Below, piece after piece: positions 1 through 9,665 of a stretch of DNA of 64,000 nucleotides. Every line of letters begins with the position of its first letter. Position 1 is the stretch's first letter. Origin of the DNA: Oegoconia quadripuncta (Eukaryota; Arthropoda; Insecta; Lepidoptera; Autostichidae). The stretch is taken from contig OX438742.1 in assembly GCA_949316235.1 (NCBI GenBank), forward strand, positions 8,712,815 through 8,776,814, written 5' to 3'. The notes below the pieces were generated by a model. It worked only from the letters and a program-made list of their open reading frames with translations. It made no database searches and had not been told where the DNA came from. Made by a program: the position numbers and the translations under genes.

Positions 1-450
1 TCTGTTCCTTATTTCTCGCTAAATCCAGTAAGCGTTTTGACCTTCTTAAAAACATTTTAATTTAACAATACCAAGGCTAGTTAAATAAAAACATAATATT
101 CAAATTTAATAACACAACAAGTTATAAACTCTTCTCAAAACTATAACTTGAGGTCCTGCGTGGAACACGGTCGGTACTACACATCCGTCGCGCGGAGTGA
201 GGGTGGCGGGGGGAAGGTATGCGAAGTACAACGATGCATGAACAGATACGGCCTTGTCCTACGTTGAAAGATCCAGATCCGCCGATGTTCGATTCTGTAA
301 CTTCGCTATTTTTATGAGTTTAAAAAAAAAAAGAAATTATTATTTAGAGGACCTATTTTAGATCAGTTTCGTATATAAATATAGATTTTGACGAATTGTC
401 CCATACGCCGTTGTTCTACGATCATGACGATAGGGTCACTAAGTTACCTA
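1..450. other. Unassigned sequence with a GC-rich patch at about 148-300
   Basis: Mostly AT-rich with no recognisable element. Positions 148-300 are clearly richer in GC and CpG than their surroundings. One plus-strand frame there stays open for about 38 codons and holds several cysteines (ending in a stop near 269). No convincing acceptor precedes it, so I do not call an exon. Confidence 0.3.
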
Positions 451-1107
451 TTGAAACGCATAACGTTTTTCACCATAAACTGACAATTTATAATATTACT
501 CGCCATAATAGTCATTTGCAATAAACCGTTATAGCATAACTTCATTACACATAATATCATATGGCTGAAACCTGTAAGGCATAATCATAGAAAGGCATAA
601 TTTTTGTTGACCATAATATTCAAAAGACAATATTTAAAAAGCATATATTTAATAAGAATAACCGGCAGAATCACTAAGCTTCTAAGAGCAAGCATGCAAG
701 CAAGCATTCAAGCAAGCAAATTGGCAAGCAGGGATGCCTACATATCAACCTAACACGAAAGGTATGGCGGAAGCGAGCCGGGCGAGCAGAGCGAGTCGAA
801 CCTAACCTATCCATGTCGGGGTGCCAAGAAGTCCCGTGCTCGCTTCGCTCGCACTCGACAAAATTATGAATATGGTAATTTATGCATAATTAAAATCTGC
901 GTTTCAAAGTATGCCTTATAAAAATATGGCAAATGAAAATATAGATTTATATGATTATGGCTTTTATTATTATGCCCTTCAACAAATCTACGTTATTATG
1001 TTTATGCGTAATAATAAATTTGCGAAACACTATTATACTTATTAATTTGTATGCCATATGACGTATGTCAATTGAACTTATGACAATAAACATTATGCGT
1101 TTCAAAG
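451..1107. mobile_element. Palindromic element with GCATAAT motif array and inverted ends
   Basis: The ends are inverted copies of TTGAAACGCATAA (451-463) and TTATGCGTTTCAA (about 1095-1107). The left half carries many copies of CATAAT/GCATAAT at irregular 10-30 base spacing. The right half carries the reverse form ATTATG/ATTATGCC. The two halves therefore mirror each other around a central block at about 665-870. No coding capacity is seen. It looks like a non-autonomous element, but the superfamily is not clear from the ends. Confidence 0.5.
686..735. repeat. (AAGC)n-like short tandem repeat
   Basis: Repeated AAGCAAGC/AAGCATGC tetramer-based tract in the core of the palindromic element. 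It is followed at 770-860 by several GCGAGC/GCTCGC-type words in both orientations. Confidence 0.6.
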
Positions 1108-1603
1108 TGTCACCGGTCACTATCCACTACACCAATCGGTCGTCAAAAATTGGTGTAAGTGTAATATTTATTATTTATAATTTCTTTTTTAAATTTAAAA
1201 TACAACCTTTGTACATATTTTCCGACTGTACTCCGTTTGTATCTTTTGTACAATAAAGAATATAACTTAGATCGATCTATTGAAGTAGCGTAAGTAGGTG
1301 GGATCGGCATCATTAGTACGGACTTATGACATGCAACAATTTATAAAATTGCTCGAACGCCTTTGAATTTTGAAACGTGTATCGTGTGCAATTTATTGCT
1401 CTGCGATTCTGCTATACAAGAAATAAGTGTCGTTTCAATTATAAATTCAAATTGCTCGGAAATATCCAAATCTTTTGAGTCTGTATTATTGTACACTTCT
1501 GTAACTTCTCTACAAATACCAAGGTTATCTAAAAACACTACATATGTCTATAATGGATATCATTGTCCTTATTATCAATAAAAGGCACAATATACAATAT
1601 AGG
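1108..1603. other. No recognisable feature
   Basis: AT-rich sequence without repeats that recur elsewhere in the window. Short open frames here have no recognisable similarity and overlap on both strands. Confidence 0.4.
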
Positions 1604-2168
1604 CGACCAGTTGGTGTAGTGGTTAGAAACTCTGACTGCTATGCAAAAAAATCACGGGTTCGAATCCCGCTAGGGACATTGTTTGTATGGAAATATGGAC
1701 ATGATTTTTTATGCATAACGGGTTGGTATTTGACCCCAATCACACCTGATGTTAATTGAAGATGAGGTCGAAGGTGGAAGCGTCCTGACCCGGAAACACC
1801 AACACATTTGGGGGACTGGCTATCTTATCTCTGACAACCGGAACACAACAATGCTATTAACAGTGCAGCTTGGCGGCAGATTTAGATAAGATGGTGGTAG
1901 CTAGCCTGTTGGACATTTAAAATGCCCTACCACCAACCAAACCGAGTACTTAAACATGTCAATGTTGTTTACATTGAGCCACGGAGGCAGTTAAGAAGAC
2001 ATGGTGTTCCCGAGTTTTGAAGTTTTTCATTTATATATGAATTTACAAAAAAAAATGTATTTGTGTAGTTTATAAAGCATCTGGTATCCATAATACAAGC
2101 CTAGTTGCGTAGTGTGGAACTAGATGGTGCTGTGTGTATATGCAAAGATATTTATTTATTTATTTATT
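1604..2168 (+). mobile_element. SINE-B copy 1 (tRNA-derived), split by a SINE-A insertion
   Basis: The head has an A-box-like TTGGTGTAGTGG at about 1611 and a B box GGGTTCGAATCCC at 1656-1668, the internal Pol III promoter of a tRNA-derived SINE. The body resumes at about 1996 with the family segment that includes CATCTGGTATCCATA, and ends in a TATTTATT-type tail at 2150-2168. The 1705-1995 stretch is a SINE-A in the opposite orientation. Comparison with the uninterrupted copy at 57812-58044 shows the two flanks belong to one SINE. Confidence 0.8.
1705..1995 (-). mobile_element. SINE-A copy inserted inside SINE-B
   Basis: Reverse-strand SINE-A. The tail ATGCATAACGGG is at the left and the head GAGCCACGGAGGCAGTT at the right. 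The segment that normally holds the B box is missing between about 1960 and 1968. GACATG occurs next to both ends and may be the remains of a target duplication. Confidence 0.8.
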
Positions 2169-3682
2169 TTCCACTGAGTTATGATTATCTATATTAAAGG
2201 CGCCAACGTCAGACGAGTTGTGGTGCAACACTGTCGCAACAATAGACTTTATCAAATTAATCGCATTTTGTGTAACGTTTTTTGTAGAGGTGAAACGAAA
2301 TGTTAAGGTTGTCACTGAGTCGAAACTAGAGCTGTTGTTTTTGTCTTTTTTTAGGGCTGTGATCGTAGATTTTCAGGGACTTCGCAGCTATTAACCTTAT
2401 AGACTGGTTTTATGATACTATTAAACTGTTTTTAATTTGTAAATTATTATTTTTTTACAAACATTTATAAACACAAACATCTACAGGTAAAAAATTGCGT
2501 CTTGCGCATCTCCTCGAGGCGGCATAGTGCCCAACAGGCAAGCGGCACTCCCGTGCTGAATAGCAAGAGTTATTCTCTGAGCTAGGAGGCCGCCCGCTCT
2601 GCAGTCATCTGAGGGCGGACTGTGAGTTTTGACTACGTCGAGCCGTTCCTACTAGTCCATTGTTTTTGTCAATAAAGTCACCATAAATATTTTTAGTTTT
2701 TTTATAGGGGATTTAAGATAAAGTTGTGAAACAATTAATAAAAAATATATGTTGTAATCAACTCGCGATATCTTTATCTTAGTATACATATCCTGCCACC
2801 TCAGTAAACAGGTAAAAATATAATAGCAGCAAATAGCTGCCGAACTTACCTGTAAGTAACTTTCATTTACAATTCTAGTACAACTTCCTTCCTTTAGTAG
2901 AAACATAACCAATATTTTACGACACCCATGATCCACCATTTCCATCACTGACCCATTATTGATCATGTTTCCCGGAACGCGGTGATTACAGTACAAGAGG
3001 GAACGACTTTGGAGAAACATAAAAGCACTTTGAGCGTCACACGGGCGTCAAATGACGCTGCAATTCTCTCGCGCGACAGAAATTCGTCGATTTTAAAACG
3101 TTTTTAACCTACTTCAAAAAGATGGCGGTTCTCAATTCGGGCGTTTGTATTTTTTTTATGTACACGGATTATTAGATTCTTGTAACTCTTTTTTTTTTTG
3201 ACGGGAATATTCTTGGTGTCTTTGAAATTTCATTAAAATCAGTTTAGCAGTTTTTTTGTAATAAAAGATTGTTTAACTGTTCCCGCAGACTAAATATAGC
3301 TGAAGTCGGTTGTTCCAACTACTGAAGACTGTTGTTTTGCCGATTTTGGAGGTTCAACTATTATCAAATGAATGATCGGGTCGCGTTATCGTTGCGTTAA
3401 AGCTGACGCCCGTGTGAACACTCCTTACAGCGAACGTCAGATAATGTGATGTGTGCCGAATGACCTATTTACATTTTATTCGAAGTAAAACTCGGCTCAG
3501 CGTTCGCGAATAATCATGGGGATTCAGACGCACGCCCGCGTGTCAAGCCAAGTTCGAACGCCACAGCCCGTGTGAAAGTTTCTATGAACCCATTCGAGCA
3601 CTTTCCCCCCACGCAACTTTTATTCCGGCTTATGTCCTTAGCCAAAAGATGTGGAACTGAATAATTGATTGAGTTGGTTAGT
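2169..3682. other. Unassigned, mostly AT-rich; GC-rich patch at 2500-2650
   Basis: No intact gene. Positions 2500-2650 hold a GC-rich stretch containing GAGGGCGGACTGTGAGTTTT, which resembles AGAGGGCGGATTGTGAATTTT-type sequence at about 47280, so it may be part of a repeat. Positions 3100-3310 contain poly-T-interrupted sequence of the kind found in moth LINE 3' regions. The open frame at 2652-3020 (minus) is not recognisable. Confidence 0.35.
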
Positions 3683-3790
3683 GCCCAACGGGTTAGCGTT
3701 TGACTTCAAACACACGTAAGTTTAAGTGAAGATGAGAACCACCAACTTATTTACTGGACTGTCTATTTTACCTCAAACCGCCTTAAGAGG
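3683..3790 (-). mobile_element. Degenerate SINE-A fragment
   Basis: The order GGGTTAGCGTTTGACTTCAA, AGTGAAGATGAG, GGACTGTCTATTTTACCTCA follows the reverse-strand 3' half of SINE-A with many substitutions and gaps. Confidence 0.5.
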
Positions 3791-3868
3791 ATTTATTCCT
3801 CTTTGGATAAACAAAGATTTCTTTTTAAATACAGAATAAATAAATAAAATCTAGTCACAGTTAGCCCA

Positions 3869-4344
3869 ACTAATATTATATGCGAAAATATTTTTTTTTT
3901 ATGATTGAGTAGATTCGCGTTTGACCACAATCTCACCTGATGGAAAGTGACGATGTCGTCGAAGATGAAGCACGCGATCCCAGTAAATGCCTATTCACTC
4001 TGCTCTTGAAGATCCCAAGGTTGTAGGATTCAGCAAAGACTGACGCCGGCAGGGAGTTCCATGCCTTGGCTGTTCGGATGATGAATGAAGAATCGAACTT
4101 CTTAGTGCGAATGTTCGGTATATTAACTATATACGGGTGGAATCCCTCCCCACGCCTAGTGGTCCGAAGATGGAAGGGTGACGGTGGAAGAAAGTTATGT
4201 ATGTAAGCCTAAACAGCTGGACGGATTTAGATGAAATTTGGTTCGTACAGATTAGGACCTGGATTAACATATATAGGCAAATTTTTTGCTGAACCGATTT
4301 TTATAAAATCTTCCACGCGGACGAAGTTGCGGGCGGCAAGCTAG
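3869..4344 (+). mobile_element. Helitron-like repeat (H1) interrupted by a LINE fragment
   Basis: The left piece begins CTAATATTATATGCGAAAA (3869). The right piece (4193-4344) continues as the same family (ATGTATGTAAGCC, GCTGGACGGATT) and ends GCGGGCGGCAAGCTAG. The family starts CTAATATTATAAATGCG and ends in CTAG after a GC-rich subterminal stretch, the architecture of Lep1-type non-autonomous Helitrons. That class assignment is from memory of the family and is tentative. The reverse-strand LINE at 3889-4192 splits it. Confidence 0.55.
3889..4192 (-). mobile_element. LINE-L copy 1: 5'-truncated non-LTR retrotransposon 3' end
   Basis: On the minus strand this gives the C-terminal end of a reverse transcriptase ORF2 (recognisable words GIPPVY, KFDSSFIIRTA, FPESYNLGIFKSRVN in better copies), then a short 3' UTR and a poly-A tail seen as the T run 3891-3900. 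It is heavily truncated at its 5' end. The same 3' end recurs at 28586, 30200, 30809 and 48846, which defines the family. The clade is jockey/CR1-like by C-terminal flavour, not certain. Confidence 0.75.
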
Positions 4345-4823
4345 TTGTACATAAAACTAAAAAAGCACCTAAATAACTATTTCTCCTGGCACTATTGATT
4401 TAATTATAAACAACCCAATTTTACAATAACTGTTTGTTTAACTAAACACTATCTAGCAAAGCTGGTTAATTGTTCTTAGAATTTTTAACGAAGTCGCGAC
4501 CCCGTTTTCTTAATTTCAAGCTCTTAAACTTATTTGTTAAAGGACAATGTTGTGAGAACAATTACTTTATGTAATTTAAGAGATGATATCACTACTCCTA
4601 TAAATACAACATCGTTAATGCTGCAGCATTAATGGCGCAAACATATCGAAGTGCTTTTAAAATAGAAGAAGATAAACATGTCCCGAATTGATCCAACTGT
4701 ACATAAACCCATATAATGGTGTGATGTAGGAGGTCCTACCAACTTTTAGTTTTTCCATTGTTACTTGATTTAAAAAATGTGTATCAATGGAATGAGAAAG
4801 TTTCCAAATATCCTTATTTAGAT
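4345..4823. other. No recognisable feature
   Basis: AT-rich sequence with no repeat seen elsewhere in the window and no open frame of interest. Confidence 0.4.
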
Positions 4824-5201
4824 TTAAATCAAAATATGATTACAAAATATTATCATCATCATCTGATTTAAGAGCCATGCTCTTGTCGGTGGAGATTTTT
4901 CCATATCTCTCTGCTCTCCGCCTTCCTCTTGACCTCCTGATACGACACGACGTTCAACTTCTCTTTTATATGCTGCATGTAGCTTATTCTCGGTCTTCCC
5001 CTTTTTCTTTTCCCCTCTATTCTTCCTTCTATTATGGTTTTTGATGAAATCATCGTGTCGTATAAGGTGTCCCAGCATTTTCCCTCTTCTATTCTCAATT
5101 ACTCCCAACAATTTCCTTTTTTCCTTTACTATATTTAAAACCTCTTCGTACGTTTTCTTCTCTGTCCAGTTCGTATACGTTCCATTCTCCTCCAGCACCA
5201 C
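4824..5201 (-). pseudogene. RTE-type LINE, C-terminal ORF fragment with a frameshift
   Basis: Read on the minus strand, the first part is in one frame (ending ENRRGKMLGHLIRHDDFIK). The rest is in a second frame (TIIEGRIEGKRKRGRPRI, then REIWKNLH). Together they match the C-terminal tail of moth RTE-like non-LTR retrotransposons, where GKRKRGRPR-type basic stretches follow the reverse transcriptase. A single frameshift near the DDFIK codons separates the frames. There is no reverse transcriptase core here, so this is a truncated relic. A homologous, more damaged piece lies at 47955-48225. Confidence 0.7.
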
Positions 5202-5204
5202 ATC

Positions 5205-5460
5205 TCAAAAACTTCCAAATACTAAAATCTTATTAAACCATTTTCTAATGTGAAAGCCGCACGAATTATTTTTTTAATGGCATTATTATCGTAAGATCAA
5301 TACATTTATGAGAATGTGTTATATGCAAAAGAATATATTATTCACTAGTGAAAAAAGGTCCAGTAAAAATACGTAATTTATGTGGTGTGATTTCCTATAA
5401 TCTTAAAGTTCCTGATTTTTTGTAGGAGGATTAGAGTACCCATTAAACCCACCCCAGAGA
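5205..5460. repeat. Short repeat pieces, including a family X end fragment
   Basis: 5215-5290 (TTATTAAACCATTTTCTAATG) resembles 7525-7580. 5368-5431 (GGTCCAGTAA, then TTTCCTATAATCTTAAAG, then CCTGATTTTTTG) matches the terminal part of the long inverted-repeat family X seen at 56244 and 59515. Confidence 0.45.
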
Positions 5461-5795
5461 TTAACCGCCTCCGTGGCTCAATTTAAACAACGTTGGGTTT
5501 ACGATTCAGAGGTCGCGGGTTCGATCCCCAGCGGGGTACATGTTTAAGTACTCGGTTTGGTTGGTGGTAGGGCATTTTAAATGTCCGCCTGGCTAACTAC
5601 CACCATCTTATCGAAATCTGCCGCTAAGGAACAATGTTAATAGCATTGTTGTGTTCCGGTTGTCAGAGATAAGATAGCCAGTCCCCCAAATGTGTTTGGG
5701 TATCCGGGTCAGTACGCTTCCACCTTCGACTTCATCTTCACTTAACATCAGGTGTGATTGAGGTCAAGTACCAATCCGTTGTGCATAAAAAAAAA
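5461..5795 (+). mobile_element. SINE-A, essentially full length
   Basis: tRNA-derived SINE. The head carries an A-box-like TGGCTCAATTT and B box GGGTTCGATCCCC (about 5518-5530). The body includes GTTTAAGTACTCGG and CCCCCAAATGTG. The 3' tail GGTGTGATTGAGGTCAAGTA ends in ...GTGCATAAAAAAAAA. Length is about 335 bp. This is one of the best copies for deriving the family consensus. The 3' 70 bases resemble the LINE-L 3' end. Confidence 0.85.
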
Positions 5796-5864
5796 CATCA
5801 ATAATAGAATAAAAAGGTTTTCTAACCATTCTGTTATTGATTATTAATCATCAACAGCTTTACA

Positions 5865-6092
5865 CGTCCCCTCTGTCGGGGCACAGCCTCCTCCTCACTC
5901 CTCTACTACCCCTGTAGATTACCGACTTAACCGGCTTAACGACTGCCTTCAAATGAAAACTACCGGGACCGACTATTTACCGTGTTATCCGAAACACGGA
6001 AACACTCGTATTAAAATGCCAATAGTGATCACCTATCCAAGGACAGACGGCGCCAGTCATTGCTTAACTTCGCTAATCGAAAACGAATAGGG
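5865..6092 (-). mobile_element. 5S-rRNA-derived SINE, degenerate copy
   Basis: On the minus strand it begins CTATTCG...GATTAGCGAAGTTAAGCAATG, the 5S internal promoter A-box region. It continues through a C-box-like CTTGGATAGGTGA and then the shared insertion GGCATTTTAAT, followed by a non-5S body. The plus-strand copy at 41066-41215 has the same head and the same GGCATTTTAAT insertion. The two are therefore members of one SINE family, not independent 5S pseudogenes. Confidence 0.7.
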
Positions 6093-6095
6093 AAA

Positions 6096-6550
6096 GTGTT
6101 GAATTGTAGTCGTCACTGGCTGTTTTATACTTTATGGAACGATTTAAAATTGGAATGTCTTTCTATATTATTGACGTTCACTGTATCTTTTTTTTTTCCG
6201 TATAATAAAAGATGGTTGGTCTCATGTGAATTCTTTAAGCTTTATTATTTTTTTGCTTGCCTATTGCCTACACAGTTTACAACAGAAAGCGACTGATGAT
6301 TTAATAATACGAGGTTATAAGACGACAAAGGAGTAGACAAAGATTATTACTTACAAATAAAGAAAAACTATTTCATATCACTATATTTATAGATTAAGGG
6401 ATACAATACAATGTCGAAAAAAATATGTTCGCAGGTAGGGTCACTACTCATTACACCAAGTTAAAACACAAATAGAAATGGAAATAATAATAATAATGTA
6501 GTATATGCTCCGCCATTTTATAATGGGGTTAAACATCGCTAGTATTTATC
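6096..6550. other. No recognisable feature
   Basis: AT-rich sequence. The open frame 6060-6296 overlaps the 5S SINE head and has no recognisable product. Confidence 0.35.
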
Positions 6551-6552
6551 TA

Positions 6553-6764
6553 ACTAATATTATAAATGCGAAAGTTTAGATGTTTGTTTGTTTGTTTATT
6601 TGATTACGGCGAAACGGATGAACGGATGGATTAAATTTGGTACATAGAATATACCGCAGATTAAAGTGAAACAATATAGTTTATACTGATAAACAACAGT
6701 AGGTAAATATATCCGCGATAAGTTATTCTAACGGGGGCGAAGACGCGGGCAAACAGCTGGTTAG
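6553..6764 (+). mobile_element. Helitron-like repeat H2
   Basis: Starts CTAATATTATAAATGCGAAA, has the TTTGTTTGTTTATTTGATTA tract and GGCGAAACGGATGAACGGAT. It ends in GGGGGCGAAGACGCGGGC followed by ACAGCTGG (CTAG mutated to CTGG). Same family as 3869, 27353, 45315 and 61367. Confidence 0.6.
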
Positions 6765-7130
6765 TCAATAATTAATATGGAAAGTTTCATTCTGAAATAA
6801 TAGGTATTTATTACCAAATCTTAAAAAAAAATGAAACCGTTTTATTCAAATTTCACGTCGTTACGTTAAAACAGAAAACTGATGGTTAAGTGGGAGTATC
6901 ATCATCATATCAGCCGAAAGACGTCCACTGCTGGACAAAAGCCATGGAGTGGAAGTATAGGACTAATAAATTTAAGGTTCCGTTGCATGTTTGTTATATA
7001 CATTAATTTTTCATAGGTACAGAGTTTGAGTACAACGGCTTCCTTCCTTCCTTGTCTTTCTTCGACTTTCAACCAATACCTATGAAATATAGCTTACTGC
7101 ACCTTCAAAATTGACTTTGTTGCTGAAAAT
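6765..7130. other. Unassigned, with a short widespread repeat piece at about 6898-6950
   Basis: CAGCCGAAAGACGTCCACTG at 6910 is a typical moth interspersed-repeat motif, here only about 50 bp long. A degenerate relative, GGCCGAGAGACGTCCATTG, is at about 53648. Nothing else is recognisable. Confidence 0.4.
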
Positions 7131-7166
7131 TGTGAATAACTTCTTCTTTTCGTGTCGAGGCAAGTT

Positions 7167-7505
7167 TCAAATTTTATTGGACCAAAACTTAGCCACTCTA
7201 ACAGCATTGTCTGTGGCGTTAAGGAGGTCGTCAAAGGTGCAGCTGTCAGGACACGCGGGGCAAGACAATACGTGATCCATTGTCTGTGGGGAGACTCCGC
7301 TCTCGCATCGATCACTCCCGCCATCGAAGAAGCCCCACCTGCACAGATTATCTTTGCTGCGGCCAACCTGAGTTCGGAGCCGGTTTAAGGATTTCAATGT
7401 TGGCCATGGCAAATCGTGTCCAGGAGGAAGAGACTCCTTGAGCGGGAGGAACGACGCAAGAGAGTATCTTTGCCGCCACAGCCTGCAGCGAGCATCCGAA
7501 GCCAC
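7167..7505 (-). pseudogene. Non-LTR retrotransposon ORF2 C-terminal fragment
   Basis: A 112-residue minus-strand frame with LKSLNRLRTQVGR, then a cysteine/histidine pattern (CRWGFFDGG, DRCESG, QTMDHVLSCPAC). This is the zinc-binding C-terminal tail typical of insect LINE ORF2 proteins. The frame ends in a stop after WSNKI, which may be the natural end of the ORF. No reverse transcriptase motifs remain upstream, so this is a 5'-truncated insertion. Confidence 0.7.
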
Positions 7506-7514
7506 ACCTTGTAC

Positions 7515-7812
7515 GTGAATAACTAAAAACTTGTTAAACCATTTTCCTATGTGGATGCCGCCAGCCTTATGTTTTAATGGTTGAGTCGTGATATTTGCCT
7601 TTGGAGAAATTTTTCATAAAAATAACAAGCTATTGATCGAGTTTTTTTGAAAATAGTTGCTGGACTTCTAATTATATTCCCCGACGCAATGAAATTCACA
7701 GCGCTAATTTTAATCTGGTAGTCTACGTTTTATTACGAAATACCTACACTATATCTAAAGCAAGCTACCGACTTGTTAGAAAATATTTTTATTCCATCAC
7801 TGAGAGACTCTA
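7515..7812. mobile_element. Family X copy, left part (target of the Tc-like insertion)
   Basis: GAGTCGTGATATTTGCC, GAAAATAGTTGCTGG, GACGCAATGAAATTCACAG and CTAAAGCAAGCTACCGACTT match, in inverted and direct order, segments of family X at 56244-56784 and 59515-60805. The match continues beyond the Tc-like element at 9936-9985 (ATGTGCAAAATATCACGACC). The Tc-like element therefore landed inside a family X copy. Confidence 0.55.
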
Positions 7813-8081
7813 TACAGGGCGTCCCAAAGTTATGGGACATGAAGGGGAAGTACCTTAAATATCGTAGATAGTGAATTTTGCTCAAAGAAGACTTTATGTT
7901 ATTTTTAAAAGTTAGTAATTCTGTATTCATAGATTTTCTAAAAATTATTTGCTTCGGCTGGGAATCGAACCGACTCAAATGTGAAAAAAAAACACCCTAC
8001 TTTTATGATGCCAATCGAAAGAATAGCTAAAAAATAATAACTCTGCCTAAGTAACATAGTATTTTAAAAGAAAGGAACAAC
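7813..8081. repeat. Left long terminal inverted repeat of Tc-like element
   Basis: About 269 bp, nearly identical in inverse to 9666-9935. It contains GGAATCGAACC at about 7961-7971, the reverse complement of a perfect Pol III B-box word GGTTCGATTCC. The TIR alone gives a 60-80 codon spurious frame in each copy. Confidence 0.9.
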
Positions 8082-8159
8082 GTGAAATTAATCATTTTAA
8101 TCAAATAAAAAACATACATGAAACTGCCGTAGTCAATTAAGTAGGTATTTTTTTGTAAA

Positions 8160-9221
8160 TTAATTAATTAAATGCTCAAAATGTGATCCCTCTTGTCTTA
8201 CGCAAATCGCCAATCTTTTAATGAGCCCGCTGCCTGTTGATTTTCTAATCATTTTATGGTGAACACTCGATGTGATATGGCACAATTCTGTTTGCAACTC
8301 GCCTACGTTCTCGTATCGCTTTTTGTATAGCATATCTTTCACGTATCCCCAAAAGAAGAAATCTAATGGTGTGAGGTCCGGGGATCTGGCCGGCCATCTA
8401 ATCGGTCCATTTGTACCAATCCATGTAGGAAAACAGTCATTTAGAAAATCTGCTGCTCTCCGACTATTATGAGCCGGAGCTCCATCTTGTTGGAAAATTA
8501 AGTTTTCTTGCTCCGCCGCGGAATGGTTTCTTATCTTATCCCTTAAAATTTGAAGTATTCCTAAATACTTTTCTGTGTTCAAGGTTCCTTGGTAAAAATG
8601 GATTAAGAAAACCCGGTTTTCTAAAAGTCCGCACCAACAGTTGAGTGAAAAACGCACTTGGTTATTAGTTTCAGTCACTCGTAGGGGATTTTCTTTAGAC
8701 CAAATACGATTATTGTTGCGGTTATACATACCGTTATTGCTAAAGTTAGATTCGTCTGTCCAAATAATATTATCCAAAAAATTTGGATCTTCGAGCAATC
8801 GTGCCTGGATATCAAGACAGAAATTTTTTCTCCTTTCTGTATCGCCCGGAAGTAATTTTTGAACCAATCGTCCTTCAACATAACTCTTAAAACCGTGTTT
8901 TTTTAATACACGGTGTATTTTACTTTTTGAAACTCCAATTTCATGTTCTCCTTCTCGCACCGATGCTTTCGGAAAAGCCGAAAAGTAAATTAAAATACCA
9001 AGTTCTTCGTCGTTGATCGTATGGTTTTCTTGCTGTGGTTCTCTTGGGCGTTTATCGAAACGTCCCAGAGTTTTCAAATTGTTCACAAGCCTTTTCAAAA
9101 CTTTACGAGACGGTATTTGTCTATCAGGATATTTTACGCCATACCACCGCAAACTTCTAGAGATATCTTTATCGTTCAAAAAATATGCTTCCATTAGATC
9201 AAAACTTACTTGATATGCCAT
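8160..9221 (-). CDS. Transposase, IS630-Tc1-mariner superfamily, uninterrupted 353 aa
   Basis: Cut-and-paste transposase that should bind the TIRs and excise and integrate the element at TA sites in the nucleus. The N-terminal about 110 residues look like paired helix-turn-helix DNA-binding regions (e.g. VSKSKIHRVLKKHGF at about 97-111). The catalytic DDE/D core is visible: D156 in IIWTDESNF, D246 in FQQDGAPAHN, D287 in SPDLTPLDFFFWG. There are 40 residues between the second and third aspartates, unlike the 34 of classical mariners. The WPARSPDLTPLDFF motif is typical of a widespread arthropod group often annotated as Tc3- or SETMAR-like. Start chosen at the first ATG (MAYQ). Stop TAA lies just inside the left TIR-flanking region. 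No frameshift or stop seen. Confidence 0.92.
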   Translation of the reverse strand: MAYQVSFDLMEAYFLNDKDISRSLRWYGVKYPDRQIPSRKVLKRLVNNLKTLGRFDKRPREPQQENHTINDEELGILIYFSAFPKASVREGEHEIGVSKSKIHRVLKKHGFKSYVEGRLVQKLLPGDTERRKNFCLDIQARLLEDPNFLDNIIWTDESNFSNNGMYNRNNNRIWSKENPLRVTETNNQVRFSLNCWCGLLENRVFLIHFYQGTLNTEKYLGILQILRDKIRNHSAAEQENLIFQQDGAPAHNSRRAADFLNDCFPTWIGTNGPIRWPARSPDLTPLDFFFWGYVKDMLYKKRYENVGELQTELCHITSSVHHKMIRKSTGSGLIKRLAICVRQEGSHFEHLIN

Positions 9222-9665
9222 GTTCGCAATAAATTAACACAATAACACTTGTGTAAGTGAATTGAGACTAAACAGATCAATATCCGAAAAACAAACGCTC
9301 GCACATACTGTTCCATTTTCAAATTTAAGAACCACATTTAAAAATATCACTTCTTTTTAAAATATCTTAAAAAGTATGCATTCAAACAAACGCTGTCATA
9401 AACTGTTCCATTTTCAAATTATAAATTATTTATTTTTGTTTTTAATTTGCCTTCTGTCTAGCTTACAGAGGACGTATTGAAATACAAGTTTTATCATTTC
9501 ATCTACACGTGCACTTATAATAAGGAAAACTATGTTAGTACCTATTTTATGAAGTGGGTACTTATTTACGAATAATCAATGCTATCTTTGGAATGATAAT
9601 ATCGCTACTTTTCGAACGTCGTCGGCAATAAATAACTTTCTTGAAATTTGACTCAATCATTTTAT

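Noticed and set aside
7167..7505. Host zinc-finger gene
   Set aside because: The Cys/His pattern with LNRLRT...QTMDHVLSC is the LINE ORF2 C-terminus.
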